A stretch of DNA of 64,000 nucleotides from Mycolicibacterium boenickei (GTDB taxonomy: Bacteria; Actinomycetota; Actinomycetes; Mycobacteriales; Mycobacteriaceae), in contig NZ_AP022579.1 of assembly GCF_010731295.1 (NCBI RefSeq), positions 1,302,001-1,366,000 on the forward strand. Reading direction: 5' to 3'. The stretch's first letter is position 1, and every line of letters begins with the position of its first letter. Positions 36,078 to 43,261 of the stretch are shown one piece after another. Both the position numbers and the translations under genes were made by a program. The notes under the pieces are model-generated. The model searched no databases, was not told the origin of the DNA, and worked only from the letters and a program-made list of their open reading frames with translations.

Positions 36078-38533
36078 CGTCGCGCTACGGCCAGCTCGCC
36101 TATACGTCGTTCGATGCGGTGGGGAGTGTCGGTGGCTGGCAGGTCAAGGAAACCAGCGGCGGTCTCACGCCCACGGAGACGCAGGCACTGATCGCCGGGG
36201 TTCACACGGTGTTCCGCACGGTGGGTCAGGTGCCCGATTTCCCCACTCCTGAGCAGCTCGAGCAGGGTCCCCGCCGGCTGGCCTACCGCCATCTCGGGGG
36301 CGGCGCCGGCTACTGGCACACCTTCCCGGCCGGGTCGGACAGTACGGGCCGGCCGGGCAATGTGTTCGCCCACGTGTTGCTGGACCGGGCGCCCGAAACC
36401 CACCCGCGATCCCGGGCCATCCAACGGTGGCGGTCCTCGTACTGGCTGCAGCCCTATGGTGCTGCCGCGGTGGCGCGGGCCGTCCTTCCCGGGGTGCTGC
36501 CGGAGCTCGGCAGTGCGGTGACCAAGGACAGCGTGGTGGCGTTCGCGCTGGATACCGCCCACTGGCGGTTGGCGACGTTGTTCGCCCTGCTGGACGCGGT
36601 GGCCGCGGCACTGGCCGGCGGGCCTCCGGTGGTGTTGGGCGTGCAGTCTCCGGATGTGGCGGCGCAGTGGATCGGCCTGGCGAGTTTCCTGATGTCGCCG
36701 GGCACCGCGGCGAGCCTGAGCTTCTCCACCTTCGATCGGGCCGAGCAGGTCGCGCCGCACAACGGTCAGGTGCTGAGCGCGGTGCCGATCGAGGATGTGG
36801 CCGCGGTGGAACCGGGCCTGGTGGTGATCAGCGAATCCGAGACGGTATCGCTGGGTGAACTCGGCGGCGATCCGCACCGGACCGCGGGCGGACACCGCAT
36901 CGAGGTGACGCGGTGGTCGGTTATGGCGCAGGTGGTGCTGCTCGACGTGGCATCGGCCCGGCGGGTGCTCGACGACATCGACACCTTCTCCGCACAGGTG
37001 CGCGACGACGGCCTGCATCCCGCGTGGCCCATGGCCATGGCGGTGGCCCGGCACCCCGAATTCGCCGACGCACAGGTGGAGGCCCATGAGGTGATCGCCG
37101 CGCATTCCCCGTCGGGTGCGCTGGTCGGGTCCGAGGCCGCGCACACCATCGCCGACGTACTCTCGGCCGTGGTCGGCGCCACGACGGCCGATGCCTGGCG
37201 GGCCGTGCACGAGTTGCCGGACGGCGCCGGCGCGGCGTTCGCCGATGCCACATACATCGCCCGGGCGATTGCTGATGACGCCTGGTTGTCCCAGAGCGGA
37301 CCAATCCCCTTGGGGCCGAGGATGTTTCACGGGAAACCAATACCTTCGTCATTGCGGAAGGCCATCGGGCCTGCCCTGGAGAACGGTCGGACCCAGGGGC
37401 CCGACCGGTTGCTGCGGGTCGTTGACCTGCTGTTGCGCGCCGGGGTCGCCGACGACCGGCTGTGGTCGGCGCTGACCGACGGTGTGCTGCCCGGCCTGGC
37501 GGATCCGGGGGTGCGCGGGCGGATCGGTGCCGTGGACCGGTTGTCGCTGGGGACGTGGTTGCTGCGTGACGGCGATGCCGGAGGCACCGCCATCGACGAC
37601 GACCTGCTGGACTGGCTGGCCGACGCGGCCACGGTGCCCGAGCCTGCCGAGCTGGCGGGGGCGCAGCCGTGGGACCCGGTGTGGATTCGCGCCGCGCTGC
37701 GTGGGTTGCGATCGCAGCGGCACGGACCGCAACTCGCGGGTGACCTCGGCGCGCAGCTGTGGTGGCTGCGGACGACAGAGCCCGGACATTTCGCCGCGGC
37801 CGCCGCGGCCTCGGTCTGGAACCCGTCGGATCTGTTGCTGGCCATCGGTGCCGACCCGCTGCCCAGGATGGCTGCGTTGCGCACCCTGGTGGGAGCCGCG
37901 GACTCGGACGCGCTGCACCAGCTCGCCGGCAAGGTGATCGAGGACAACGGCGACAACGTGGCGGTGGCCTGTGCGGCCGTGCGCCACATCGAGCCGCGCG
38001 ACTGGCTGCATCAGCGTTTTCTGTACACGCATCAGAGTGCCTATGTGCCGCTGTGGGATCACGTACTGGCCGGTTTGGAGCCGGGGTCGGTGCACCCGGA
38101 TTTCGCGGTGCGGTTGCTGGCGTTCGCGCTGTTGGGCGTGCTTGCCGGCCAGCCGTATCCGCAGGCCTGCAACGCCTTGGCCACTGAAAACGGTTGCGGC
38201 GCAGAGGCGGTGGCCAGAGTGCTGCCGCTCGTCGACGGCGGCGAGCTGGCGCCGGTGACGGTGGTGGCGGTCAGCCTGCTCCGTGCCGCCGCGGCCGAGG
38301 CCACCGCGCATGCGCTCGACCCCGTGGATCAGCTTGCGGGTGTGCTTGCCGGCCAGGTTGCGGCCACCATGGGCGGCGCGGACGCGGAATCCGTGGTGGT
38401 GTTGATGGCGCAGTTGTCGGGCGATGCCTCTGAGGGGACGATGCGCGGATACCGCAAAATGGTGAACAGGCTGGTGACGCGGCGGGCTGAGCAACCGTCG
38501 CTGGCGGAGCGACTGAGGGGGAGCCGGGGCTGA
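36074..38533 (+). CDS. GTPase-associated protein 1 (GAP1)-like protein
   Basis: 819 aa. The start YGQLAYTSFDAVGSVGGWQVK and RRLAYRHLGGGAGYWHTFPAG resemble the GAP1 N-terminal domain that accompanies TRAFAC GTPases in predicted bacterial conflict or signalling systems (described by Aravind's group). The middle (AGGPPVVLGVQSPDVAAQW region, then SFSTFDRAEQVAP) fits the GAP1 M domain; the last ~400 aa are an all-helical repeat region. No membrane helices. The assignment rests on sequence resemblance and on the adjacent GTPase gene, and was not checked by search. A parS-like sequence lies inside the gene at 37323-37338. Confidence 0.72.
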   Translation: MTSRYGQLAYTSFDAVGSVGGWQVKETSGGLTPTETQALIAGVHTVFRTVGQVPDFPTPEQLEQGPRRLAYRHLGGGAGYWHTFPAGSDSTGRPGNVFAHVLLDRAPETHPRSRAIQRWRSSYWLQPYGAAAVARAVLPGVLPELGSAVTKDSVVAFALDTAHWRLATLFALLDAVAAALAGGPPVVLGVQSPDVAAQWIGLASFLMSPGTAASLSFSTFDRAEQVAPHNGQVLSAVPIEDVAAVEPGLVVISESETVSLGELGGDPHRTAGGHRIEVTRWSVMAQVVLLDVASARRVLDDIDTFSAQVRDDGLHPAWPMAMAVARHPEFADAQVEAHEVIAAHSPSGALVGSEAAHTIADVLSAVVGATTADAWRAVHELPDGAGAAFADATYIARAIADDAWLSQSGPIPLGPRMFHGKPIPSSLRKAIGPALENGRTQGPDRLLRVVDLLLRAGVADDRLWSALTDGVLPGLADPGVRGRIGAVDRLSLGTWLLRDGDAGGTAIDDDLLDWLADAATVPEPAELAGAQPWDPVWIRAALRGLRSQRHGPQLAGDLGAQLWWLRTTEPGHFAAAAAASVWNPSDLLLAIGADPLPRMAALRTLVGAADSDALHQLAGKVIEDNGDNVAVACAAVRHIEPRDWLHQRFLYTHQSAYVPLWDHVLAGLEPGSVHPDFAVRLLAFALLGVLAGQPYPQACNALATENGCGAEAVARVLPLVDGGELAPVTVVAVSLLRAAAAEATAHALDPVDQLAGVLAGQVAATMGGADAESVVVLMAQLSGDASEGTMRGYRKMVNRLVTRRAEQPSLAERLRGSRG
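37323..37338. other. Degenerate parS-like sequence inside the GAP1 gene
   Basis: TGTTTCACGGGAAACC matches the parS consensus at 14 of 16 positions, with one mismatch at a central base and one at the end. It is about 33 kb from the cluster of perfect sites. Whether ParB binds it cannot be told from sequence. Confidence 0.35.
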
Positions 38534-38534
38534 C

Positions 38535-39692
38535 ATGAGCAAATGCCCGCGGTGCTTCACCCCGCTGAGCCCGAACAATCACCTGTGGACGCTGCCCGCG
38601 CAGGCCGGCGGCACCCGCTATCGCGACGACGTCGCCTCCGCCTATGTGGGGGCACCCGCCGATTGCGGTCCGCTCTACACCTGGACCCGCACGCCCGGTT
38701 ACAACGGCCCGCCACCGCCGGTGTCCGAGGCCAGCCGGGCACTGCAGGGGCACGCGGTGGAGATCTGTCCGGTCTGCCACTTCACGCTTCCCGAAGGCTT
38801 CCGGGAGGGACACGCGATCTGCATCGCGCTCGCCGGCGCGCGGGCCACGGGCAAGAGCCTCTATATCGCGGTGCTGGTCAAGCAGCTTGAGCTGTTGTGC
38901 GAGCGGTTCGGTGTGGTGATGGAACCGGTCACCCGGGCCACCGTGCAGAACTACGCCACCAACTACGAGGGGCCGCTCTACGTACAGCGGGGTCTGTTGC
39001 CGCCCACTCCGACAGTGCACACCCAGGCCCCGAATCAGCGTGAGCCACTGGTGTTCTCGATCGGTGTCTGGCACGGGGTGCGCCGCTTCCTGGTGCTGCG
39101 CGACGTGGCGGGCGAGGACCTGGAGAACGGTGACCTGCGTGCGCCGCCCTTCCAGTTCTTCGGCCATGCCGACGGGGTGTTCTTCATGTTCGACCCGCTG
39201 CGGGTAAAGGCCATCCGCGACCAACTGCAGGACCTGCTGCCGCCCCAGCCGTTCAGCGGCGGGGAACCCCGCTCGGTGCTGGGCAATCTGCTGCTGGCGG
39301 TCAACCCGGGCCAGCCCAAGCTGGCGGTGATCCTGTCCAAGTTCGACGTGCTGCGGGCGCTACGGGACGTGCAGGGTTCGGAATGGGCGCTGGTGATGTC
39401 GAACGGGGGAGCGGCCTTCCTGCGCGACACCTCCGACGGCAAGCGGTACGACGACGTGGACGGCCAACTGCTCGACCAGGAGGTGCGCAGCTTGTTGGTC
39501 CGGCTGCACGGCGGGTCGATCGTCGCCGGCGTCGAAAATCCGGCCGCGGGTCCGCGGCTGACGAGCCGGTACTTCGCGGTGTCGGCGCTCGGTCATGCGC
39601 CTACCGGGAACCGATTGCACGCCAGGGGCATTGCCCCGTTCCGGTGCGTGGATCCGGTGCGCTGGGTGACCTCGCAGTTCGGCGTGTTGTAG
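38535..39692 (+). CDS. Zinc-ribbon TRAFAC-type GTPase paired with GAP1
   Basis: 385 aa. N-terminal zinc ribbon built from Cys4, Cys7, Cys78 and Cys81 (CPRC and CPVC knuckles). The P-loop is GARATGKS at residues 101-108; the Walker B/G3 site is LRDVAGED (Asp190, Gly193); SKFD in LAVILSKFDVL corresponds to the guanine-specificity motif. This layout resembles the DO-GTPase-like enzymes that occur with GAP1 proteins. ATG at 38535 starts one base after the GAP1 stop. Soluble, no membrane segment. Biological role undetermined; a regulated conflict or signalling switch is the current family hypothesis. Confidence 0.75.
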   Translation: MSKCPRCFTPLSPNNHLWTLPAQAGGTRYRDDVASAYVGAPADCGPLYTWTRTPGYNGPPPPVSEASRALQGHAVEICPVCHFTLPEGFREGHAICIALAGARATGKSLYIAVLVKQLELLCERFGVVMEPVTRATVQNYATNYEGPLYVQRGLLPPTPTVHTQAPNQREPLVFSIGVWHGVRRFLVLRDVAGEDLENGDLRAPPFQFFGHADGVFFMFDPLRVKAIRDQLQDLLPPQPFSGGEPRSVLGNLLLAVNPGQPKLAVILSKFDVLRALRDVQGSEWALVMSNGGAAFLRDTSDGKRYDDVDGQLLDQEVRSLLVRLHGGSIVAGVENPAAGPRLTSRYFAVSALGHAPTGNRLHARGIAPFRCVDPVRWVTSQFGVL

Positions 39693-39693
39693 T

Positions 39694-39722
39694 CGGAAGC
39701 CCGGTATCCGACCGGGCTTCCG
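39694..39722 (+). terminator. Hairpin terminator after the GTPase gene
   Basis: A perfect 12-bp inverted repeat (39694-39705 with 39711-39722) with a 5-nt loop, starting 2 bp after the GTPase stop codon. No T tract. It closes the Fn3-like/GAP1/GTPase transcription unit and separates it from the PPOX gene. Confidence 0.75.
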
Positions 39723-39774
39723 GGGCCCGGTGGGTCCGTGGCTATGGTGGGCTGACCGAGCAGAGAGGTGACAG

Positions 39775-40278
39775 GTGGGCAAGAACGAGCGCACGAAGAT
39801 CGTCATGAGTGACGACGAGATCGCCGAATTCATCGAACGCAGTCGGACCGCCACGATGGCCACGGTGCTGCCCAACGGCCGGCCCCACCTGGTCGCCATG
39901 TGGTACGCGGTCGTCGACGGTGAGATCTGGTTCGAGACCAAGGCCAAGTCGCAGAAAGCGGTCAACCTGCGCCGCGACCCGACGATCACGGTGATGATCG
40001 AGGACGGCGACACCTACGACACCCTGCGCGGCGTGTCGATCGACGGCACCGCGGAGATCGTTGACGATCCGGAAACCCTTCTGCGCGTGGGTATCAGCGT
40101 GTGGGAGCGCTACACCGGTCCCTACACCGACGAGATGCGCCCGTTCGTCGACCAGATGATGAACAACCGCATCGCCGTGCGGGTGGTGCCCAACCGGCAG
40201 CGCAGCTGGGACCACCGCAAGCTCGGGCTGGGAGAAATGCCGTTGGGCGGCAGCACGGCCCAGTACCTGAACGCCTAA
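39775..40278 (+). CDS. PPOX-class split-barrel oxidoreductase (F420/FMN type)
   Basis: 167-aa pyridoxamine 5'-phosphate oxidase-like fold. Seen: TATMATVLPNGRPHLVAMWY, IWFETKAKSQKAVNLRRDP, VMIEDGDTYDTLRGVSIDG. In actinobacteria this class often uses F420 or FMN; the cofactor here is inferred only. GTG at 39775 with GAGAGG upstream. The stop overlaps the convergent pirin gene end (4 bp). Confidence 0.85.
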   Translation: MGKNERTKIVMSDDEIAEFIERSRTATMATVLPNGRPHLVAMWYAVVDGEIWFETKAKSQKAVNLRRDPTITVMIEDGDTYDTLRGVSIDGTAEIVDDPETLLRVGISVWERYTGPYTDEMRPFVDQMMNNRIAVRVVPNRQRSWDHRKLGLGEMPLGGSTAQYLNA

Positions 40279-41240
40279 GACGGCCGCGGGCGCGGCTTGA
40301 GCCTGCCGTTGGGTAAAGGCGGTGCGGGTAGCCGTGCGATGGGGCCTTCGTAGCCCTGCACGTCACCGAACCGGGCATCGTTGGCCTGCCACAGTTCACG
40401 GTAGGTCGCGATGTCGTCGTGGCTGCGGCCGACGAAGTTCCACCACATCACCAGCTCTTCGGTGAACGGCGGCCCGCCCAGCAGGATCGCCCGGGCCGGG
40501 CCGTCTGAGCGGTTGGCCAGCTGCAGCTGTGCCCGCCCCGGCGCCTGGTAGGCCAGATCGGCGACGGCCAGCGTGGTGCCGCATACCTCGATCGCACCCT
40601 GGTCGAGCAGGACGCCGTGTTCGAAGCTCGGGTCGACATCGAGCGTAAGCACCGCACCGGCATCCAGGTCGATCTGCGCGCCCAGCAGCGGTGTGAAGGT
40701 GTGCACCGGCGACGCTGAATCGACCAGCTCGCCGAGAAACACCCGGATGGTGGCGCCGTCGACCGCCCGGGGTCGTGGTGCGTAGTGGGCGAAGTCGCGC
40801 CCGGTGTCGCGGTCCGAGTCCGGCAGGGCCACCCACAGCTGCACCCCGTGCAGGAGCGTCGTGTCCGGCGTGGAGACCTCCGAGTGGCAGATGCCTGCGC
40901 CCGCCGTTATCAGGTTGAGCTCACCCGGGCGGACCATGGCGTGCACTCCTGCGCTGTCGCGGTGTTCGATCAGGCCTTCGAAAAGCCAACTCACCGTTTG
41001 CAATCCGGTGTGCGGATGGGGCGCCACGTCCATGCCCCGGCCCGCGGCCCGGACGTCGTGCGGCCCGTAGTGGTCGGCGAAGCACCACGCCCCGATCATC
41101 GACCGGTCCCGCTGTGGCAGAGTGCGCCGGACCAGCATCGCCCTCGGCCCGCCCAGCGGCACCTCGCGCGGGTGCAGCACCCCGGTGAACTCCGAGTTGG
41201 CGCAGGTGACTTCGGCAGGCGCCGTATCGGTATTGCTCAT
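40275..41240 (-). CDS. Pirin family protein
   Basis: 321-aa bicupin. N-terminal cupin carries the metal-binding set: APHPHTGLQTVSWLFEG, LIEHRDS and ICHSEVS region; the C-terminal cupin is degenerate. Relatives include quercetinase-like YhhW and nuclear pirins; the substrate is unknown. ATG at 41240 (MSNTDTAP) has GAGG 5 bases upstream and is preferred over a GTG three codons earlier. Divergent from the DivIVA-domain gene (44 bp). Confidence 0.9.
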   Translation of the reverse strand: MSNTDTAPAEVTCANSEFTGVLHPREVPLGGPRAMLVRRTLPQRDRSMIGAWCFADHYGPHDVRAAGRGMDVAPHPHTGLQTVSWLFEGLIEHRDSAGVHAMVRPGELNLITAGAGICHSEVSTPDTTLLHGVQLWVALPDSDRDTGRDFAHYAPRPRAVDGATIRVFLGELVDSASPVHTFTPLLGAQIDLDAGAVLTLDVDPSFEHGVLLDQGAIEVCGTTLAVADLAYQAPGRAQLQLANRSDGPARAILLGGPPFTEELVMWWNFVGRSHDDIATYRELWQANDARFGDVQGYEGPIARLPAPPLPNGRLKPRPRPS

Positions 41241-41284
41241 GATCCTCACGGTAACCGCGTTGAGGCGAACCGGACGCGGTTAGC

Positions 41285-41551
41285 ATGACCCGCATGACCG
41301 GGGGATTGACAGCCGAAGACGTTCGCAGCACCGAATTTTCGAAGCCGCCGCTGGGCAAGCGGGGTTACGACAAGAAGTCGGTCGACGATTTTCTCGCGCT
41401 GGTGGCCCGCAGGCTGGACGGGCGTGGGCACCTCGGTGCCGATGACGTCCGCAACATCGTGTTCCCGAAGCCGCCGATGTTTCAGCGCGGCTACGACGAG
41501 GACGATGTCGACGCTCTGCTCGATGCGGTGGTCGCCCAGCTCGAGCGATAA
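41285..41551 (+). CDS. Tiny protein with two DivIVA-domain motifs
   Basis: 88 aa. Two tandem copies of the short DivIVA N-terminal motif: TAEDVRSTEFSKPPLGKRGYD followed by DVDDFL-type residues (KKSVDDFLALV), then DDVRNIVFPKPPMFQRGYDE and DDVDALLDAVV. There is no long coiled coil, unlike Wag31/DivIVA. It may bind membranes or partner with polar scaffolds; this is inference. ATG at 41285, with another ATG three codons later. Confidence 0.75.
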   Translation: MTRMTGGLTAEDVRSTEFSKPPLGKRGYDKKSVDDFLALVARRLDGRGHLGADDVRNIVFPKPPMFQRGYDEDDVDALLDAVVAQLER

Positions 41552-41627
41552 TCCAAGGAGAAGTTGGGGGACGGTGCCGTCACTGCGCCTCTCGGCGAGT
41601 GGTCGCTCGAAGCGACTGTTCTGGTGT

Positions 41628-41684
41628 GGGGCCCGGGGCAATGCCCGACACCGTCTGCGGGTGTAACGACATACCCCGGGCCCC
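41628..41684. terminator. Inverted repeat between convergent DivIVA-domain and whiB genes
   Basis: GGGGCCCGGGG at 41628-41638 and its exact complement CCCCGGGCCCC at 41674-41684, 35-nt spacer. Located between the ends of two convergent genes, so a bidirectional terminator is likely; the rest of the 234-bp gap shows nothing else. Confidence 0.5.
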
Positions 41685-41785
41685 TATTCCTCCCCCGGTG
41701 GAAACTCGCCCCTGCCCTGCCGTCCCCTCGAATCGGCAGCGTAAAGGCCAGATAAAAGTACTGGTGTGTTGCGCCGGTCGCGGGT

Positions 41786-42079
41786 TCAGGCGGCTTCGGG
41801 GAAGACCAGGCCCAGTTTGCGCACCGGGTAGCCGTTGCGCTCGGCCAGCGATCGGAGCTGCTTGAGCGCGAAGGTTCGGCCGCGGCCCGCCTCGGGAACC
41901 ATGATGCCGGCCCAAAGTCCTTCAGCGCGGGGCAGTTCGCAGGCTTCGCGGGCGCACAGCCAGCGCCGCGGGCACTCCCGGCAGATGACCTTCGCCTGAT
42001 CGTCGGGGGTGGAGGTCCACCGCTCCGGGTCACTGGTGCACACGCCGAGCGGGATGCCGTTTGCCATCAGTGCGTTCAT
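41786..42079 (-). CDS. WhiB-family iron-sulfur regulator (WhiB5/Rv0022c type)
   Basis: 97 aa. Four cluster cysteines: Cys14, Cys33, Cys36 and Cys42 (C-x18-C-x2-C-x5-C), then the turn motif GLWAG at 54-58 and a basic C-terminal DNA-binding tail. WhiB proteins bind [4Fe-4S] clusters and act with the primary sigma factor. Its place directly before an Rv0023-like gene fits WhiB5, but the exact orthology is inferred. ATG at 42079 with AGGAG upstream; codons further up are not conserved. Confidence 0.88.
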   Translation of the reverse strand: MNALMANGIPLGVCTSDPERWTSTPDDQAKVICRECPRRWLCAREACELPRAEGLWAGIMVPEAGRGRTFALKQLRSLAERNGYPVRKLGLVFPEAA

Positions 42080-42465
42080 GCTGCTGCTCCTGGTTAGGAC
42101 TTGTGTTGCGGTGTGTACCGCGTTGGGGGGAACGCTATAGCAAGAACCGTAGCGATGCAACAGTTTGGTCGAAACCGCAGCGGTGCAACGCTACGGAAAT
42201 TTGCATTGGTAACGATGGTGAACCACCAGCGGAAAGTCCGTTTAGATCTAAAACTGCACGTCAGACCGCCGAGAGGTACCTTTGTGTACCCGTAGCATGA
42301 GTGCGGTTTGGGCTGGAGAGAAGCCGTAGCGTCGGGGTTGTTTGCTACGGATGCGAAAAACCCATTGCGTAGCGGTGCTGCGGTCTGGGGTTAGGATTGA
42401 GGGGTCCCGGCAACCGCTTCAGCACTCGGCTGAGGCTGAGCACATTGGCGAGGAAACAGCCCCGT
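42080..42465. promoter_or_regulatory. Divergent whiB/Rv0023-like control region with repeated CCGTAGC motifs
   Basis: 386 bp without a gene, more AT-rich than its surroundings. CCGTAGC-like motifs: 42147-42161 and, inverted, 42182-42196 (13 of 15 bases match); further cores at 42290-42296, 42324-42330, inverted 42344-42350, and CGTAGCG at 42368-42374. A perfect 12-bp palindrome TTTAGATCTAAA lies at 42241-42252. These look like operator sites, most simply for the adjacent HTH protein or WhiB. No promoter hexamers were assigned. Confidence 0.6.
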
Positions 42466-43248
42466 ATGACCGACGCTGAGTACGACCTCGCCACTGGCGA
42501 GTTCGATGTCGGACTCATCCGCGCCGGCGCCGCAGCCGCGGCCAGACGCCGTGAACTCGACATCAGTCAGCGCAGCCTCGCGGCGGACGGGATCATCAAC
42601 GCCGGAGCCCTCATCGCATTCGAGAAGGGGCGCAGCTGGCCCCGCGAGCGCACCCGGCTCAAGCTGGAAGAGGTACTGCGCTGGCCGCCGGGCACCATCG
42701 CCCGGCTACGTCAGGGTGGGCCGGTACCGGATCCGACGATGCCGGCACCGGTACCCGTGGAACCACCGACCGTGGTCACCGCCCAACCGCAGTTGACGAC
42801 GACGCCGCCCGCCAGTGACGAGGTCCCGCTGATCGCGCAGGCGGTCCTGACGGCGGTGAACACCCTGGAGTCGACGATCGCCACCCTGCCGGCCGTCGGG
42901 GAACCCGAGTTCACGCCGCGGGTCACGTCTGTGCTGGCCGACCTTCGTCAGCTCGAGGCGGTCGCGGCCCGCGCCGCGCGGCTCAGCATGGTGACGCCCG
43001 CGCTGATCAAGGCGCTCAGCGCGGTGCGGCGCCAGATCGACGAGCTGACCACGCTTGCCGCTACCGCGCCCGGGGCCACCCTCGGACAGCGGCTCTACGC
43101 CGCGCGTCGCCAGGCGAACTTGACGCTCAGTGAAACCGCCACGGCGGCAGGCGTTCCCGAGGACATCGTGGCCCGCGCCGAGGCGGAATACCCCGTCGAC
43201 GCCCCCGCCGTCCACGCCCTGGAGGCGCTGATCGGCGCAATGCGCTGA
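42466..43248 (+). CDS. HTH transcriptional regulator (Rv0023 type)
   Basis: 260 aa. N-terminal XRE-like HTH (IRAGAAAAARRRELDISQRS, then IAFEKGRSWPRERTR) followed by WPPGTIARLRQG, a variable linker (~85-125), a helical segment with TPRVTSVLADLRQLEA and a second HTH-like region (GATLGQRLYAARRQANLTLS). All blocks align with Rv0023. ATG at 42466 (MTDAEYDLATG) is preferred because the family begins there; codons upstream to 42397 are not conserved. Probably regulates itself and the divergent whiB through the shared control region. Confidence 0.85.
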   Translation: MTDAEYDLATGEFDVGLIRAGAAAAARRRELDISQRSLAADGIINAGALIAFEKGRSWPRERTRLKLEEVLRWPPGTIARLRQGGPVPDPTMPAPVPVEPPTVVTAQPQLTTTPPASDEVPLIAQAVLTAVNTLESTIATLPAVGEPEFTPRVTSVLADLRQLEAVAARAARLSMVTPALIKALSAVRRQIDELTTLAATAPGATLGQRLYAARRQANLTLSETATAAGVPEDIVARAEAEYPVDAPAVHALEALIGAMR

Positions 43249-43261
43249 TCAGCCTGTCCGG

